A stretch of DNA of 11,934 bases, taken from the NCBI GenBank assembly GCA_900772775.1, contig CAAGRW010000050.1, forward strand, positions 1 through 11,934, written 5' to 3'. The notes beneath the pieces are model-generated. The model was not told the origin of the DNA. It worked only from the letters and a program-made list of their open reading frames with translations, and did no database searches. Positions 1 through 6,377 of the stretch are shown here, in pieces. The stretch is from Candidatus Rifleibacteriota bacterium (lineage in GTDB: Bacteria; Vulcanimicrobiota; Xenobia; Xenobiales; Xenobiaceae). The position numbers were made by a program, and so were the translations under genes. Within the stretch, counting starts at the first letter, position 1; each line of letters starts with the position of its first letter.

Positions 1-1
1 C

Positions 2-379
2 TGGATATTTACCATAACAAAACAGGGAATATGGAAAGCAGTGCAGATGACAGCAAGAATAGCTTTGATGATCACAGGTGCGTCTCTGCTTTCTTACACT
101 TCAACGCCGAAAGAACTGGCAGATGGTCTGGAGAAGGCTTTCTCGGGATTGGGGAAGATTGGAGTTCCGGTACATGAGATGGCAGTGATCGTGATGATAG
201 CGTTCAGATTCATTCCCATCATGTTAGAAGAATTAAATGTTTTGATGGATGCACAGGCGGCCAGAGGCGCAAAATTTGAAGATGGCAATATATTGGAAAA
301 ATGTAAAGGTGTCATGACGTTATTGCTTCCGTTGTTTCTGCTGACGGTACGGAGGTCATCGGATCTGGCAATGGCAATG
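2..379 (+). CDS. ecfT: EcfT, ECF transporter transmembrane component (partial at both ends)
   Basis: EcfT is the membrane scaffold that couples the EcfA/EcfA' ATPases to vitamin- or metal-binding S subunits. The frame is already open at base 2, so the N-terminus lies outside the window; the GTG at 41 is internal, not a start. The roughly 126 residues match the family's C-terminal half: a hydrophobic helix (IALMITGASLLSY), the stretch TPKELADGLEKAFSGLGKIGVPVHE written here in pieces TPKELADGLEK and GKIGVPVHE, then FRFIPIMLEE, the first coupling motif AQAARGA at about 254-272, a last helix (LLLPLFLL) and RRSSDLAMAM. Known EcfT proteins continue into a second Ala-Arg-Gly-type motif (AMEARxY). 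Here that motif is missing because family similarity stops at about 379; the following residues, up to the stop at 479-481, belong to the antisense of the next gene. Codon style (ctg, gga, ccg) differs from the rest of the window. Family identity is secure; the end is artificial. Confidence 0.85.
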
Positions 380-382
380 GTA
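365..382. other. Chimeric junction between two 3'-truncated convergent genes
   Basis: EcfT similarity on the + strand stops at about 379, just after RRSSDLAMAM. The permease on the - strand is family-like only down to about 371, just after the EAA-loop segment FLTVRLPL. Two converging genes therefore lose their C-termini at the same place, with no intergenic DNA, stop codon or terminator between them. The join lies in the short repetitive stretch GGCAATGGCAATGG, which would suit a microhomology-driven chimera. Codon style changes across the point. An assembly or amplification chimera is likelier than a natural inversion, but sequence alone cannot separate them. Confidence 0.75.
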
Positions 383-1271
383 AGCGCACTGTTAAAAAAT
401 AAAAAAAAGCATCCGCTCCCGTTACCTTGGCTACTTCAGTTAAAGATATATCAAAATATTCCAAAGCCGCCGAAACGGTAAGCAAAACAAAAGGAAAGTA
501 GAGAAAAACTTGCGTCAATCCGGCTGCCCAAATAGATTGGGCTTCGAAAGGCAGTCTCCACCCCCAACTGGCTAAAGCTTTGGTAACAACTCCATTAATA
601 CCTAAAATATTTTTTACGGCCAAGGCGCCCAAAAAAGAAGGCAAAGCTAAGGGAATTATGCTAAGGACTTTAAATAGTCCCCTACCGGGCGTGTTGACTC
701 GCTCTATACAAAAAGCCGTCGCCATGCCAAGTCCACAAGCAACTACTGTTACCGAAGAGCAAAAGCCGAAAGTTTGCATAAGTTGTGCTTCCAAGGAATG
801 TCCAGGCGCTAACCAATGCATAAAATGATATAATTGGCAACTTTCCGGCAACCAACTTTTCCAAGTCAGTGAAAAAATGGTCAATACAATAGCCACAAAC
901 AAAGCCGAATTAAAGCTTGGGAAACTACTTATTTTTTCGGCAAACTTAGCATGTATTAAGTTTATCAAACTGCGCCCAGCTAAAGAGATAAGTAAAAACA
1001 AAGCGGTAAAGCCGGGCACTAAACCAACAGTATTAACCAAACCTTGACTGTAACGTTTGGTATCGAGCAATTCTCCGTAATATTGAAATGTAAAATTGTG
1101 GCTCAGTTCTTGCCCGATAGCTGAAAATTGACCTGTAACAAGGTATTCTAAAATGGGAATAGGCTCACCGGTAAAACTGGTTAAGCCTAAAACGGCAATG
1201 GGAATTATAATAAATAGAACTATAAAAAGTCCGGCCCCCCAGCCGATTATCCATTTAAAAAAGCGTGACAA
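371..1271 (-). CDS. ABC importer permease, Fe(III)/thiamine (FbpB/ThiP-like) type, C-terminally truncated
   Basis: This is an inner-membrane permease of a binding-protein-dependent importer. About 300 residues remain. An N-terminal helix (residues ~7-28) is followed by a long loop to residue ~75, then further helices and the core stretch SSVTVVACGLGMATAFCIERV, PGRGLFKVLSIIPLALPSFLG and GINGVVTKAL. The EAA-type cytoplasmic loop that contacts the ATPase follows (TEVAKVTGADAFFYFLTVRLPL, quoted here as EVAKVTGAD and RLPL). FbpB/ThiP-type permeases usually have about 520-560 residues and two such domains, so this is probably the first half, cut by the join near 371. The start is a TTG at 1269-1271; a GGAG lies 13 bases upstream, rather far, but no ATG or GTG exists in frame after the preceding stop. 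It follows the EamA gene by 180 bases on the same strand. The substrate (iron, thiamine, polyamine, phosphonate or an opine) cannot be read from the sequence. Confidence 0.75.
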
Positions 1272-1330
1272 CTTCGTTTCACGTCTCCTACGATAGTAAA
1301 GCCGCCCCCTATTTTATAACCACTGACAAA

Positions 1331-1390
1331 CTACTTAAGGCTTGCGCTTTCCCAGTAGATTGTTATGGCTCCTCTGTTTTTTTTACAGAG
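1331..1390 (-). other. Possible structured leader upstream of the permease gene
   Basis: The 180-base gap between the EamA stop and the permease start holds two small inverted repeats: CTACT/AGTAG at 1331-1335 and 1354-1358, enclosing a GCAA tetraloop-like element when read on the - strand, and CTCTGT/ACAGAG at 1372-1377 and 1385-1390 around a run of seven T. Neither forms a standard terminator for the upstream EamA gene on the - strand, so read-through into the permease gene is possible. I tried and failed to match known riboswitch consensus elements (TPP, cobalamin, c-di-GMP-I, Moco). Low confidence that this is functional. Confidence 0.2.
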
Positions 1391-1451
1391 CGGAAGCGGC
1401 GTTAGCTTATTTTTTTTAGTAATCGGCTTATAATTCGTCTTAATGCCTATT

Positions 1452-2351
1452 TTATAAACATTTTACCTGGGCAAGCTTTTTACTTTCTCGCTCTTCTGAA
1501 GCATCTCGACGCTGCACCTTGGCTAAAGGAATGCCCACAAAAACGCAAGCAACTCCCAACCACTGCACCCACGAGAGCGGATCGGACAAAATGATGGCAG
1601 CAGCTACAATAACTAACGGCCTCTGTAACAAATTGAATATAGACATATTTGTTGAGCCAACCAGTTTTATCGCCCACAAAAAAGCTACATTGGCGGCAGC
1701 AGCAGCTAAGCCAATCCAAATGCCAATAGAAAGCGATTCTTTGGGGAATGGCTCTTGAAAAGGCCATATAAATAAAACTGCCACCAACGCATTTATCCAA
1801 AAAATCCAAGTCGAAATTAAGGCCGGAGCAAAAGCTTTAGTGAGTGACTCCATGCGTACTCTGTATATTGTAGAGCTAATTACAGCCCCTATAATAGCCA
1901 AATAGCCTATCCAACTACGCGAAAGTGCCGCCGAGCTGCTGCCAACAACATCAACAGTCAGTAGCACACCCGCAAAGCAAAGGGCAAAGCCAACCCAAAA
2001 GCGCCAGGTCAAAATATCGCGACCTAAAGCCCAGTTTGCCATAGCCACAATAGCCGGAGTGGTAGTTACAATAGTTATAACTTCCACAGCGGAAATATAC
2101 TTTAAGGCGTACAGAGTTAGACCATTAGTTATAAGCAACAAAATACTGACGCTGCCTATACGCAAAGCATCTGTATAGCGCACCAAGCGAAAGTGCCTAG
2201 TCATAGGCAAAATTACCAAAGCAGCCACAACATTTTTAAGCACTAAAAGTTGCAAAGGCGTAACTGAGCCCCTGTAACCCAATTTTACTAAGATAGGCTC
2301 AATAGAAGCAGCTAGAAGAGCTAAGAGTACACATATAGCGCTACCATTCAT
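1452..2351 (-). CDS. EamA/DMT-superfamily transporter, probable metabolite exporter
   Basis: A 299-residue polytopic membrane protein with about ten hydrophobic segments and two EamA-type halves (roughly residues 1-140 and 147-285). The family signature is visible: a first helix with SIEPILVKLGYRG, a helix ending LYALKYISAVEVITIV, and a second-half counterpart AFLWAIKLVGSTNMSIFN followed by LQRPLVIVAAAIIL. Length is normal for a ten-helix drug/metabolite transporter; these usually export amino acids or related small molecules. The tail after residue 280 is charged and cytoplasmic. The ATG at 2349-2351 lies one base after the stop of the dehydrogenase gene, so translational coupling is expected. 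Of opine-metallophore systems, the pseudomonad cluster (cntOLMI/zrm) uses an EamA protein as the exporter, which makes export of the neighbour's product the best inference. Substrate not provable here. Confidence 0.85.
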   Translation of the reverse strand: MNGSAICVLLALLAASIEPILVKLGYRGSVTPLQLLVLKNVVAALVILPMTRHFRLVRYTDALRIGSVSILLLITNGLTLYALKYISAVEVITIVTTTPAIVAMANWALGRDILTWRFWVGFALCFAGVLLTVDVVGSSSAALSRSWIGYLAIIGAVISSTIYRVRMESLTKAFAPALISTWIFWINALVAVLFIWPFQEPFPKESLSIGIWIGLAAAAANVAFLWAIKLVGSTNMSIFNLLQRPLVIVAAAIILSDPLSWVQWLGVACVFVGIPLAKVQRRDASEERESKKLAQVKCL

Positions 2352-2352
2352 C

Positions 2353-3456
2353 TTAGGAAATCCATTTTTGTAATTCTGGATAAGACATATTTGACCAACC
2401 CAATTTGTCTAAAGTACGCCCAATTTGTAAGAATTTTTCACCAGTCAAAACTTGGGCAATGTTTATAACTGCGTCTGCGATAGGAGTCTCTAAGTCGGCC
2501 AATTTAGCTAAATAATGCATAGGCACTAAAGTAGAGCAAACATCTTCACACAAATAGCGATGATTCAGTTTGTTGGGAGCAATACTAGTTTTGTAATTAG
2601 GCACAGTTTGCATAGCTTTAAGCAAAGAATGCTCTTGCAAATCACATCCATAGTAGTTGTCCAACCACTCTTCGGCAGGAAGTAACTTCGTGTTGTAAGC
2701 TTTAGCTACAGCTTGAAACTCTTCTTCTAAAGCCCGCATTAGCTTTACAGTATGTTCGGTAAAACCTTCACAATAGAAGAGGAAATTTTCCGCTCTGTCT
2801 ACTCTATTCATATTGGCAATCATGGTAAGAGGGTGGGCCAAAGCGCCGAAATCGGTAAGACCACGCTGAATTACGTTGTCAGCTGGTTTTAAGCCAGGGA
2901 AAAGCGTTTGCATTAAAGGTAAAACCTTTTCTAAATTGCGTCGCTGCGGAGTACAAACTAAATTCCAATTTTTTATACCGCGCACCCAAATTTTACCATC
3001 AGGTTGCAAACGAGAGGCAAAGAGAGCATCCGTTTCTACAACCTCTATTTTCCCTTTAATGGCAGGATTATGTTCTAAAAGCGTATGCTCGAATTCTACT
3101 GAACCAGCTAATTTGGAAGAAAAAACTACGACAATTTGGCCAGGCTCAAGATAAGGGGCTAAACGAGCGGCAATATCTCGATAAGCTGTAGTTACTGTAG
3201 CTACAAAAATAATCTGACAATTGCGAATAGATTTTTCTAAATCGGAACTGACAGAATAAAGGCAAAAGTCGCCTTCCAACTTTCCATAAGCTTGAATATG
3301 ATGTTCTTTAACTACACAAGGGCACAAGTGGCTTAAATTACGCGCCCACATATGTACAGAGCAACCCAATTTAGAAAGATAACAAGAGAGAGAATGAGCA
3401 CAATTGCCGCCGCCCAATACAGCGACAGATAATTTTTCGTATAACAAAACAGTCAC
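2353..3456 (-). CDS. Octopine/nopaline-dehydrogenase-family opine dehydrogenase
   Basis: A soluble 367-residue NAD(P)H-dependent oxidoreductase of the octopine dehydrogenase family, which reductively condenses an amino acid with a 2-oxo acid to an opine or runs the reverse reaction. The Rossmann loop is VAVLGGGNCAHSLS (about residues 11-24). The C-terminal helical domain carries FGALAHP (His208) and HRYLCEDV (Arg300, Asp305); this matches the spacing of the catalytic His-Arg-Asp triad described for scallop octopine dehydrogenase. The C-terminal TGEKFLQIGRTLDKLG is also typical. The GTG start has no clear ribosome-binding site; an AGGTGA just inside it would fit a TTG at 3445-3447, three codons in, which would shorten the N-terminus but leave the Rossmann fold intact. 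It belongs to the octopine DH fold family, not to the CntM/staphylopine family as far as I can tell. It is the first gene of a tight pair with the EamA exporter. Substrates unknown. Confidence 0.85.
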   Translation of the reverse strand: MTVLLYEKLSVAVLGGGNCAHSLSCYLSKLGCSVHMWARNLSHLCPCVVKEHHIQAYGKLEGDFCLYSVSSDLEKSIRNCQIIFVATVTTAYRDIAARLAPYLEPGQIVVVFSSKLAGSVEFEHTLLEHNPAIKGKIEVVETDALFASRLQPDGKIWVRGIKNWNLVCTPQRRNLEKVLPLMQTLFPGLKPADNVIQRGLTDFGALAHPLTMIANMNRVDRAENFLFYCEGFTEHTVKLMRALEEEFQAVAKAYNTKLLPAEEWLDNYYGCDLQEHSLLKAMQTVPNYKTSIAPNKLNHRYLCEDVCSTLVPMHYLAKLADLETPIADAVINIAQVLTGEKFLQIGRTLDKLGWSNMSYPELQKWIS

Positions 3457-3498
3457 CTATAAAAGTGAATAAACAAGGACACACCATTGGCGTGGTTA

Positions 3499-3528
3499 GT
3501 TATAGCAGAATTACTTATTGATAGTCAA
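3499..3528 (-). promoter_or_regulatory. Predicted sigma-70-type promoter of the opine dehydrogenase-EamA operon
   Basis: Read on the - strand: TTGACT (-35; 3528-3523), an 18-base spacer, then TATAAC (-10; 3504-3499). Both boxes are one substitution from consensus. Transcription would begin near 3492, giving a leader of about 36 bases before the GTG. This is the strongest promoter-like match in the window. Confidence 0.6.
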
Positions 3529-3579
3529 GAATCATTAAAGAGGAAAAATGTAGATTATTGACAAGGCTAAAGTAAGAAT

Positions 3580-3620
3580 TAGGCTACATATAGGCATAGA
3601 TAGGCATGTATAGTAGATTA
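3580..3620. repeat. Four 10-bp phased TAGgc-type repeats, possible regulator-binding array
   Basis: Four consecutive units begin with TAG at a spacing of 10-11 bases: TAGGCTACATA, TAGGCATAGA, TAGGCATGTA and TAGTAGATTA. The two central units share seven leading bases. One helical turn per unit would place the same face of the DNA toward a protein. The array lies downstream of a TTGACA at 3558-3563, in the region where a -10 box for a rightward promoter would fall. Confidence 0.4.
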
Positions 3621-3651
3621 CTTTTGCCAAAATAAAATAAAAATAAAGGTT

Positions 3652-3673
3652 TTTCAACTTAGTTAAGTTGAAA
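3652..3673. repeat. Perfect 9-bp inverted repeat, possible operator or leader hairpin
   Basis: TTTCAACTT (3652-3660) and its exact complement AAGTTGAAA (3665-3673) are separated by AGTT. It lies about 100 bases before the stalk-domain start codon. A dimeric regulator site and a leader-RNA hairpin are both possible; there is no T-run after it, so it is not a terminator. Confidence 0.4.
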
Positions 3674-3775
3674 GCTCTTCAATGCAATAATCCAAAACGC
3701 ACGGGAGAAAAGGTAAGTAAGTTTTTTATGAACTTGCAAGCCCTCTTCTGTGTATTCTAACAAGGAGAATGTATC

Positions 3776-5179
3776 GTGCTTAAACGTAATAGCAACTTTA
3801 TAAAAACTTTAGCTATTGTTTTGGCTGTTTTTGGCGCTTTATTCACTTTAAGCCTTAGCAGCCGTGCTGCTTCTCCAGCTATCAAAGTTTTGGTAGACAA
3901 CAAGCAGCTATCTCAATCCGGCGTCATGCTCAATGGAGCTACTTTAGTTCCTATGCGCGCTATCTTCGAAGCTTTGGGTGCCGAAGTAAAATGGGAAGGC
4001 GCTACCCGTACAGTTACGGCTACCAAAGGCTCTACCGAAATTCGTCTCAGCTTAGGCAAAACCGACGCTTACATTAACGGCGCTTTGAAAGTACTCTCTA
4101 CTCCGGCCGCTTCTGTAGACGGCACTACTATGGTTCCCCTTCGTTTTATCGGCGAAGCTTTAGGCGCTGAAGTAAAATGGGAAGGCGCTTCCAAAACCGT
4201 TTATGTAAATAGTAAAGGCGCTTCCTCCGGCGATTTGGCTATTGAAGAATTGATCATCAGCCCTCGTCGTGTTTTGCGTACCGGTGATACTCTTACCGTA
4301 CAAATGCGCGGTGAAGCTGGTTGCAAAGCCACTTTCGACATTGTCGGCTTTAAGACCGATATTCCCATGCACGAAGATAAAGACGGCGTTTATTCCGGCT
4401 CTTTGACTATTCTCAAAAATATGAAAGTCTCCGATGCCGTTTTGGTCGGACGCTTAGTTAAAGATGGTAAAGACGGTTCCAAAGAAGCCGCTCAAACTAT
4501 TACTATCAACAGCAAATCTTCTGCTTCTTCCTCCTCTTCCACTGTTAACGTGGCCAACGACCCCAAGTTGAACAAATTCTTCACTGCCATCAATCCGGCT
4601 CCCAACGCTTCCGTGCGCCGCGCCAATTCTGTAAAAGTAGAATTTGTCAACAAAATCAGCGAAGGTTCTATCCGCCTTTTCTTAGACGATAACGAAGTAA
4701 CCAGCTCTTGCGATTACGATACCAAAGCCATTAGTTACGTTCCCGAAAAGAGCTTTGCTGCCGGCAAACACAGTGCCAAAGTTTTGGGTATCGACAACGA
4801 AGGCCAAAAAATCGATTACTCCTGGACTTTCACTTGCGGTAAGAAGACTTCTTCCAGCTCTACTTCCCAAAATTACACTATAAAACTCAGCGTCCCTGAA
4901 GCCAATGAAAAAGTAGGAACTACCTTACATTTGGTAGGAACTACCGCTCCTAAGGCCACTGTAAAATTTGAAATTGTCGGTAAAGCTTCTGTAATGAACC
5001 TTATTACCATTAAAGGTAAAGCCATCAATGTAGAAACTGTCGCCGATTCCCAGGGCGCCTTTGATACTAAAGTAGACCTTTCTTCCATGCGTTCGGGTAT
5101 GACTATCACTATTAACGGTGAAGCTTACCTCGATGGCGAGAAAGTAGCCGACATTAGCCGCACCGTAACCCGCGACTAA
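3776..5179 (+). CDS. Secreted stalk-domain (copper amine oxidase N-like) protein with Ig-like modules
   Basis: A 467-residue exported protein. A Sec signal peptide spans residues 1-~32 (basic MLKR start, hydrophobic core TLAIVLAVFGALFTLSLS, cut near SRAA). Two copies of the Cu-amine-oxidase-N1/stalk motif follow (about 35-144): GATLVPMRAIFEALGAEVKW and GTTMVPLRFIGEALGAEVKW. After these come three probable beta-sandwich domains (about 157-245, 265-355, 367-467) separated by serine-rich linkers (248-256 and 359-363). Cys312 and Cys354 could form a disulfide. There is no enzyme motif, transmembrane anchor or LPXTG; a cell-surface or periplasmic structural or binding role is an inference. The GTG start is supported by AAGGAG eight bases upstream; the nearby ATG at 3768 runs into a stop after four codons. 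It is transcribed divergently from the opine operon and ends at a strong terminator. Confidence 0.85.
   Translation: MLKRNSNFIKTLAIVLAVFGALFTLSLSSRAASPAIKVLVDNKQLSQSGVMLNGATLVPMRAIFEALGAEVKWEGATRTVTATKGSTEIRLSLGKTDAYINGALKVLSTPAASVDGTTMVPLRFIGEALGAEVKWEGASKTVYVNSKGASSGDLAIEELIISPRRVLRTGDTLTVQMRGEAGCKATFDIVGFKTDIPMHEDKDGVYSGSLTILKNMKVSDAVLVGRLVKDGKDGSKEAAQTITINSKSSASSSSSTVNVANDPKLNKFFTAINPAPNASVRRANSVKVEFVNKISEGSIRLFLDDNEVTSSCDYDTKAISYVPEKSFAAGKHSAKVLGIDNEGQKIDYSWTFTCGKKTSSSSTSQNYTIKLSVPEANEKVGTTLHLVGTTAPKATVKFEIVGKASVMNLITIKGKAINVETVADSQGAFDTKVDLSSMRSGMTITINGEAYLDGEKVADISRTVTRD
3968..4189 (+). repeat. Near-identical direct repeats encoding the duplicated stalk motif
   Basis: The 36-base segments 3968-4003 and 4154-4189, exactly 186 bases (62 codons) apart, differ at only three positions, all synonymous. 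They encode the same EALGAEVKWEGA segment. This shows a recent internal duplication or gene conversion within the stalk domain. Confidence 0.8.
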
Positions 5180-5203
5180 TTTTTAGTTATCTAACGAAAA
5201 AAG

Positions 5204-5242
5204 AGCTCCCGCGCTTACTTCATCAGTTTAAGCGCGGGAGCT
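5204..5242. terminator. Bidirectional rho-independent terminator between convergent genes
   Basis: AGCTCCCGCGCTTA (5204-5217) pairs perfectly with 5229-5242 over 14 bp around an 11-base loop. On the - strand it is followed at once by CTTTTTT, ideal for ending the 5314-5856 gene. On the + strand the T-tract is weaker (TTTACTTT) but the stem follows the stalk-domain stop by 24 bases. Confidence 0.9.
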
Positions 5243-5313
5243 TTACTTTATATTGATAAAAATCCTAACAAATCCTAACTTTAGGTCTTACCTAATTTTT
5301 ATGTATTACTTCT

Positions 5314-5856
5314 CTATTTAAGCCCTGCCCACCTCATAGCTTTGTCCATTTCCTCTTCAGTCATACGATAAAGCTCACTTTTGGTGGCTGGATCAAGACT
5401 TTCAATAATCATCATAGTTTCCCAAGAAGGTGTAGTAAGCATAGGTTGCATAAAATAGTTGGACTGTTGCTCAGCAATTCTTTCGTTTACGGTCTGTATT
5501 TGACGGGTGCCATGACAGTAAAAGCAAGGCTTATGTACATGAGCATAATCATATTGTCCGCAATCTGAGCAAATTTGTCTGTTATCCCCACCATAACTCA
5601 CAGAATAAATCTTGCCATATCTGGCTAGACCAGTTCCGTTGCAATCGGGGCAAACTGCTGCCATAGCTGTCTGTGAGGCCAAGCTAACAAAGAAAACGCA
5701 CACTAGAAGTGTAGTTAAATATTTCCAAGCAGACTTTTTGCACAATTTGCTGAGCCAAAAGTGAGACGGCTCGTTCACAATGTCGGTAGTTTTCACTGTA
5801 ATTTCAGGCTGAACGTGGTAAGGATGACGAAAACAATTTTTGCTATTATTGTACAT
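5314..5856 (-). CDS. Exported small protein with DnaJ-like CxxC zinc-finger motifs
   Basis: A 180-residue protein I do not recognise as a named family. A hydrophobic segment (about 46-66, YLTTLLVCVFFVSLASQTAMA) ends in an AMA-A signal-peptidase-like site, preceded by basic residues; the 43-residue stretch before it is unusually long for a signal peptide, so it could instead be a signal anchor. The mature part begins with CPDCNGTG (Cys69, Cys72), then CSDCG (Cys96, Cys99) and CFYCHGT (Cys111, Cys114), resembling the CxxCxGxG repeats of the DnaJ zinc domain; three pairs could bind zinc or act as dithiols. The C-terminal third is helical and charged (EEEMDKAMRWAG). No J domain is present. The ATG has an AGAGG eight bases upstream. 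It converges on the stalk-domain gene and shares its terminator. Function: possibly a periplasmic or surface chaperone or assembly factor, speculative. Confidence 0.7.
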   Translation of the reverse strand: MYNNSKNCFRHPYHVQPEITVKTTDIVNEPSHFWLSKLCKKSAWKYLTTLLVCVFFVSLASQTAMAAVCPDCNGTGLARYGKIYSVSYGGDNRQICSDCGQYDYAHVHKPCFYCHGTRQIQTVNERIAEQQSNYFMQPMLTTPSWETMMIIESLDPATKSELYRMTEEEMDKAMRWAGLK

Positions 5857-6008
5857 ATTGGCAACCTCTTTGTGAAAAATTTTGGAAAAATTACTAGAAT
5901 TGAGGACTATTTGGAATAAGTTGGCAAAAGTGCATAAATTTATCCGCGATTAGAAGAATAGTAAATTAACAACAGGGATAAATACGGAAAAAGACCAACT
6001 TACAAATA

Positions 6009-6090
6009 CGTCGTACGGAACGACTATAAAGCACCAAGTAGTGAACTTGTGTTCGCACTAAACTAGAGGAAGTTCCCCTCTACGCTCGTC
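6009..6090 (+). other. Cluster of three hairpins, possible structured RNA
   Basis: Three consecutive inverted repeats: GTCGT/ACGAC (6010-6014, 6020-6024); TAGTGAAC with GTT..CACTA (6039-6046, 6051-6060, two-base bulge CG, loop TTGT); TAGAGG/CCTCTA (6064-6069, 6077-6082). A distal ACGA/TCGT pair (6020-6023 with 6086-6089) could close a multibranch junction. GC content here is higher than in the flanks. It does not look like a tRNA, and I recognise no known ncRNA family. The strand is assumed. Confidence 0.35.
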
Positions 6091-6152
6091 ACTATACACC
6101 AATTATTAAGTCAGATCAAGACTTTTATAACGCAAAACCACTTTATTTTGTA

Positions 6153-6161
6153 TGGTAAAAT
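6153..6161 (+). promoter_or_regulatory. Candidate extended -10 element for the coiled-coil/peptidase gene
   Basis: TGGTAAAAT at 6153-6161 resembles an extended -10 (TGnTATAAT) but no good -35 box precedes it. It would imply a leader of about 210 bases. Other AT-rich matches in the region are as likely, so this is only a candidate. Confidence 0.2.
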
Positions 6162-6377
6162 ATATTGCAATACATAATACATACAAAACACATACATGGA
6201 ACATTTAATTTTTTCTACACAAAATGATTAACCTGGGTACTCACTTTGCGCAAAACACTAAACACATTTTCAAACAGTAGCAAGGATAAATAAAAGTTTA
6301 GCAAATTATAAAGCTAAGACTAGACTTTTGCCCTATTTGTCGGGATTTTATAAGTAACTATAAGCCAAGGAGGCGTC

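Larger units (their letters stand above)
3457..3775. other. Divergent intergenic region (319 bases)
   Basis: No gene is visible. It holds the promoter for the leftward opine operon, a TTGACA at 3558-3563 facing right with no well-spaced -10 box, the 10-bp repeats at 3580-3620 and the inverted repeat at 3652-3673. An AAGGAG at 3762-3767 lies 8 bases before the GTG of the stalk-domain gene. A-rich tracts at about 3630-3650 precede the inverted repeat. The density of repeats suggests control of one or both divergent units. Confidence 0.5.
5857..6377. other. Gene-free divergent region (521 bases) with hairpins
   Basis: No open frame with a credible start is visible on either strand. The left part (5857-6000) is AT-rich leader for the leftward zinc-finger gene, with a 10-bp palindrome ATAAATTTAT at 5934-5943. 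The centre (6009-6090) is a cluster of hairpins. The right part (6110-6377) is very AT-rich, with short ATACATA direct repeats at about 6169-6185, leading to the AAGGAGG (6367-6373) ribosome-binding site four bases before the ATG of the 1100-residue protein gene. The length is unusual for this compact window and suggests a long leader, a small RNA or complex control. Confidence 0.5.

Noticed and set aside
312..370. C-terminal tail of the permease frame running into the EcfT region
   Set aside because: The last ~19 residues of that frame are only the antisense of EcfT codons; permease similarity ends at about 371.
1378..1384. T-run near 1380 as a terminator of a rightward gene
   Set aside because: The run is the loop of CTCTGT/ACAGAG, not the tail of a stem, and no rightward gene lies upstream.
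1272..1451. Riboswitch upstream of the permease (TPP, cobalamin, c-di-GMP-I or Moco)
   Set aside because: No conserved core element of these classes is present; only a GCAA tetraloop-like hairpin could be found.
2353..3456. CntM/staphylopine-type metallophore dehydrogenase
   Set aside because: The C-terminal motifs (AHP, RYLCED, GRTLDKLG) are of the octopine/nopaline dehydrogenase family, and no nicotianamine-synthase-like gene is in the window.
6169..6198. CRISPR-like or iteron array from ATACATA repeats
   Set aside because: The repeats are only 5-7 bases, irregular and in very AT-rich DNA; no spacers or replication gene accompany them.
6338..6365. Promoter TTGTCG-16-TATAAG just before the 1100-residue gene
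   Set aside because: Transcription would start inside or after the AAGGAGG ribosome-binding site, leaving it unusable.
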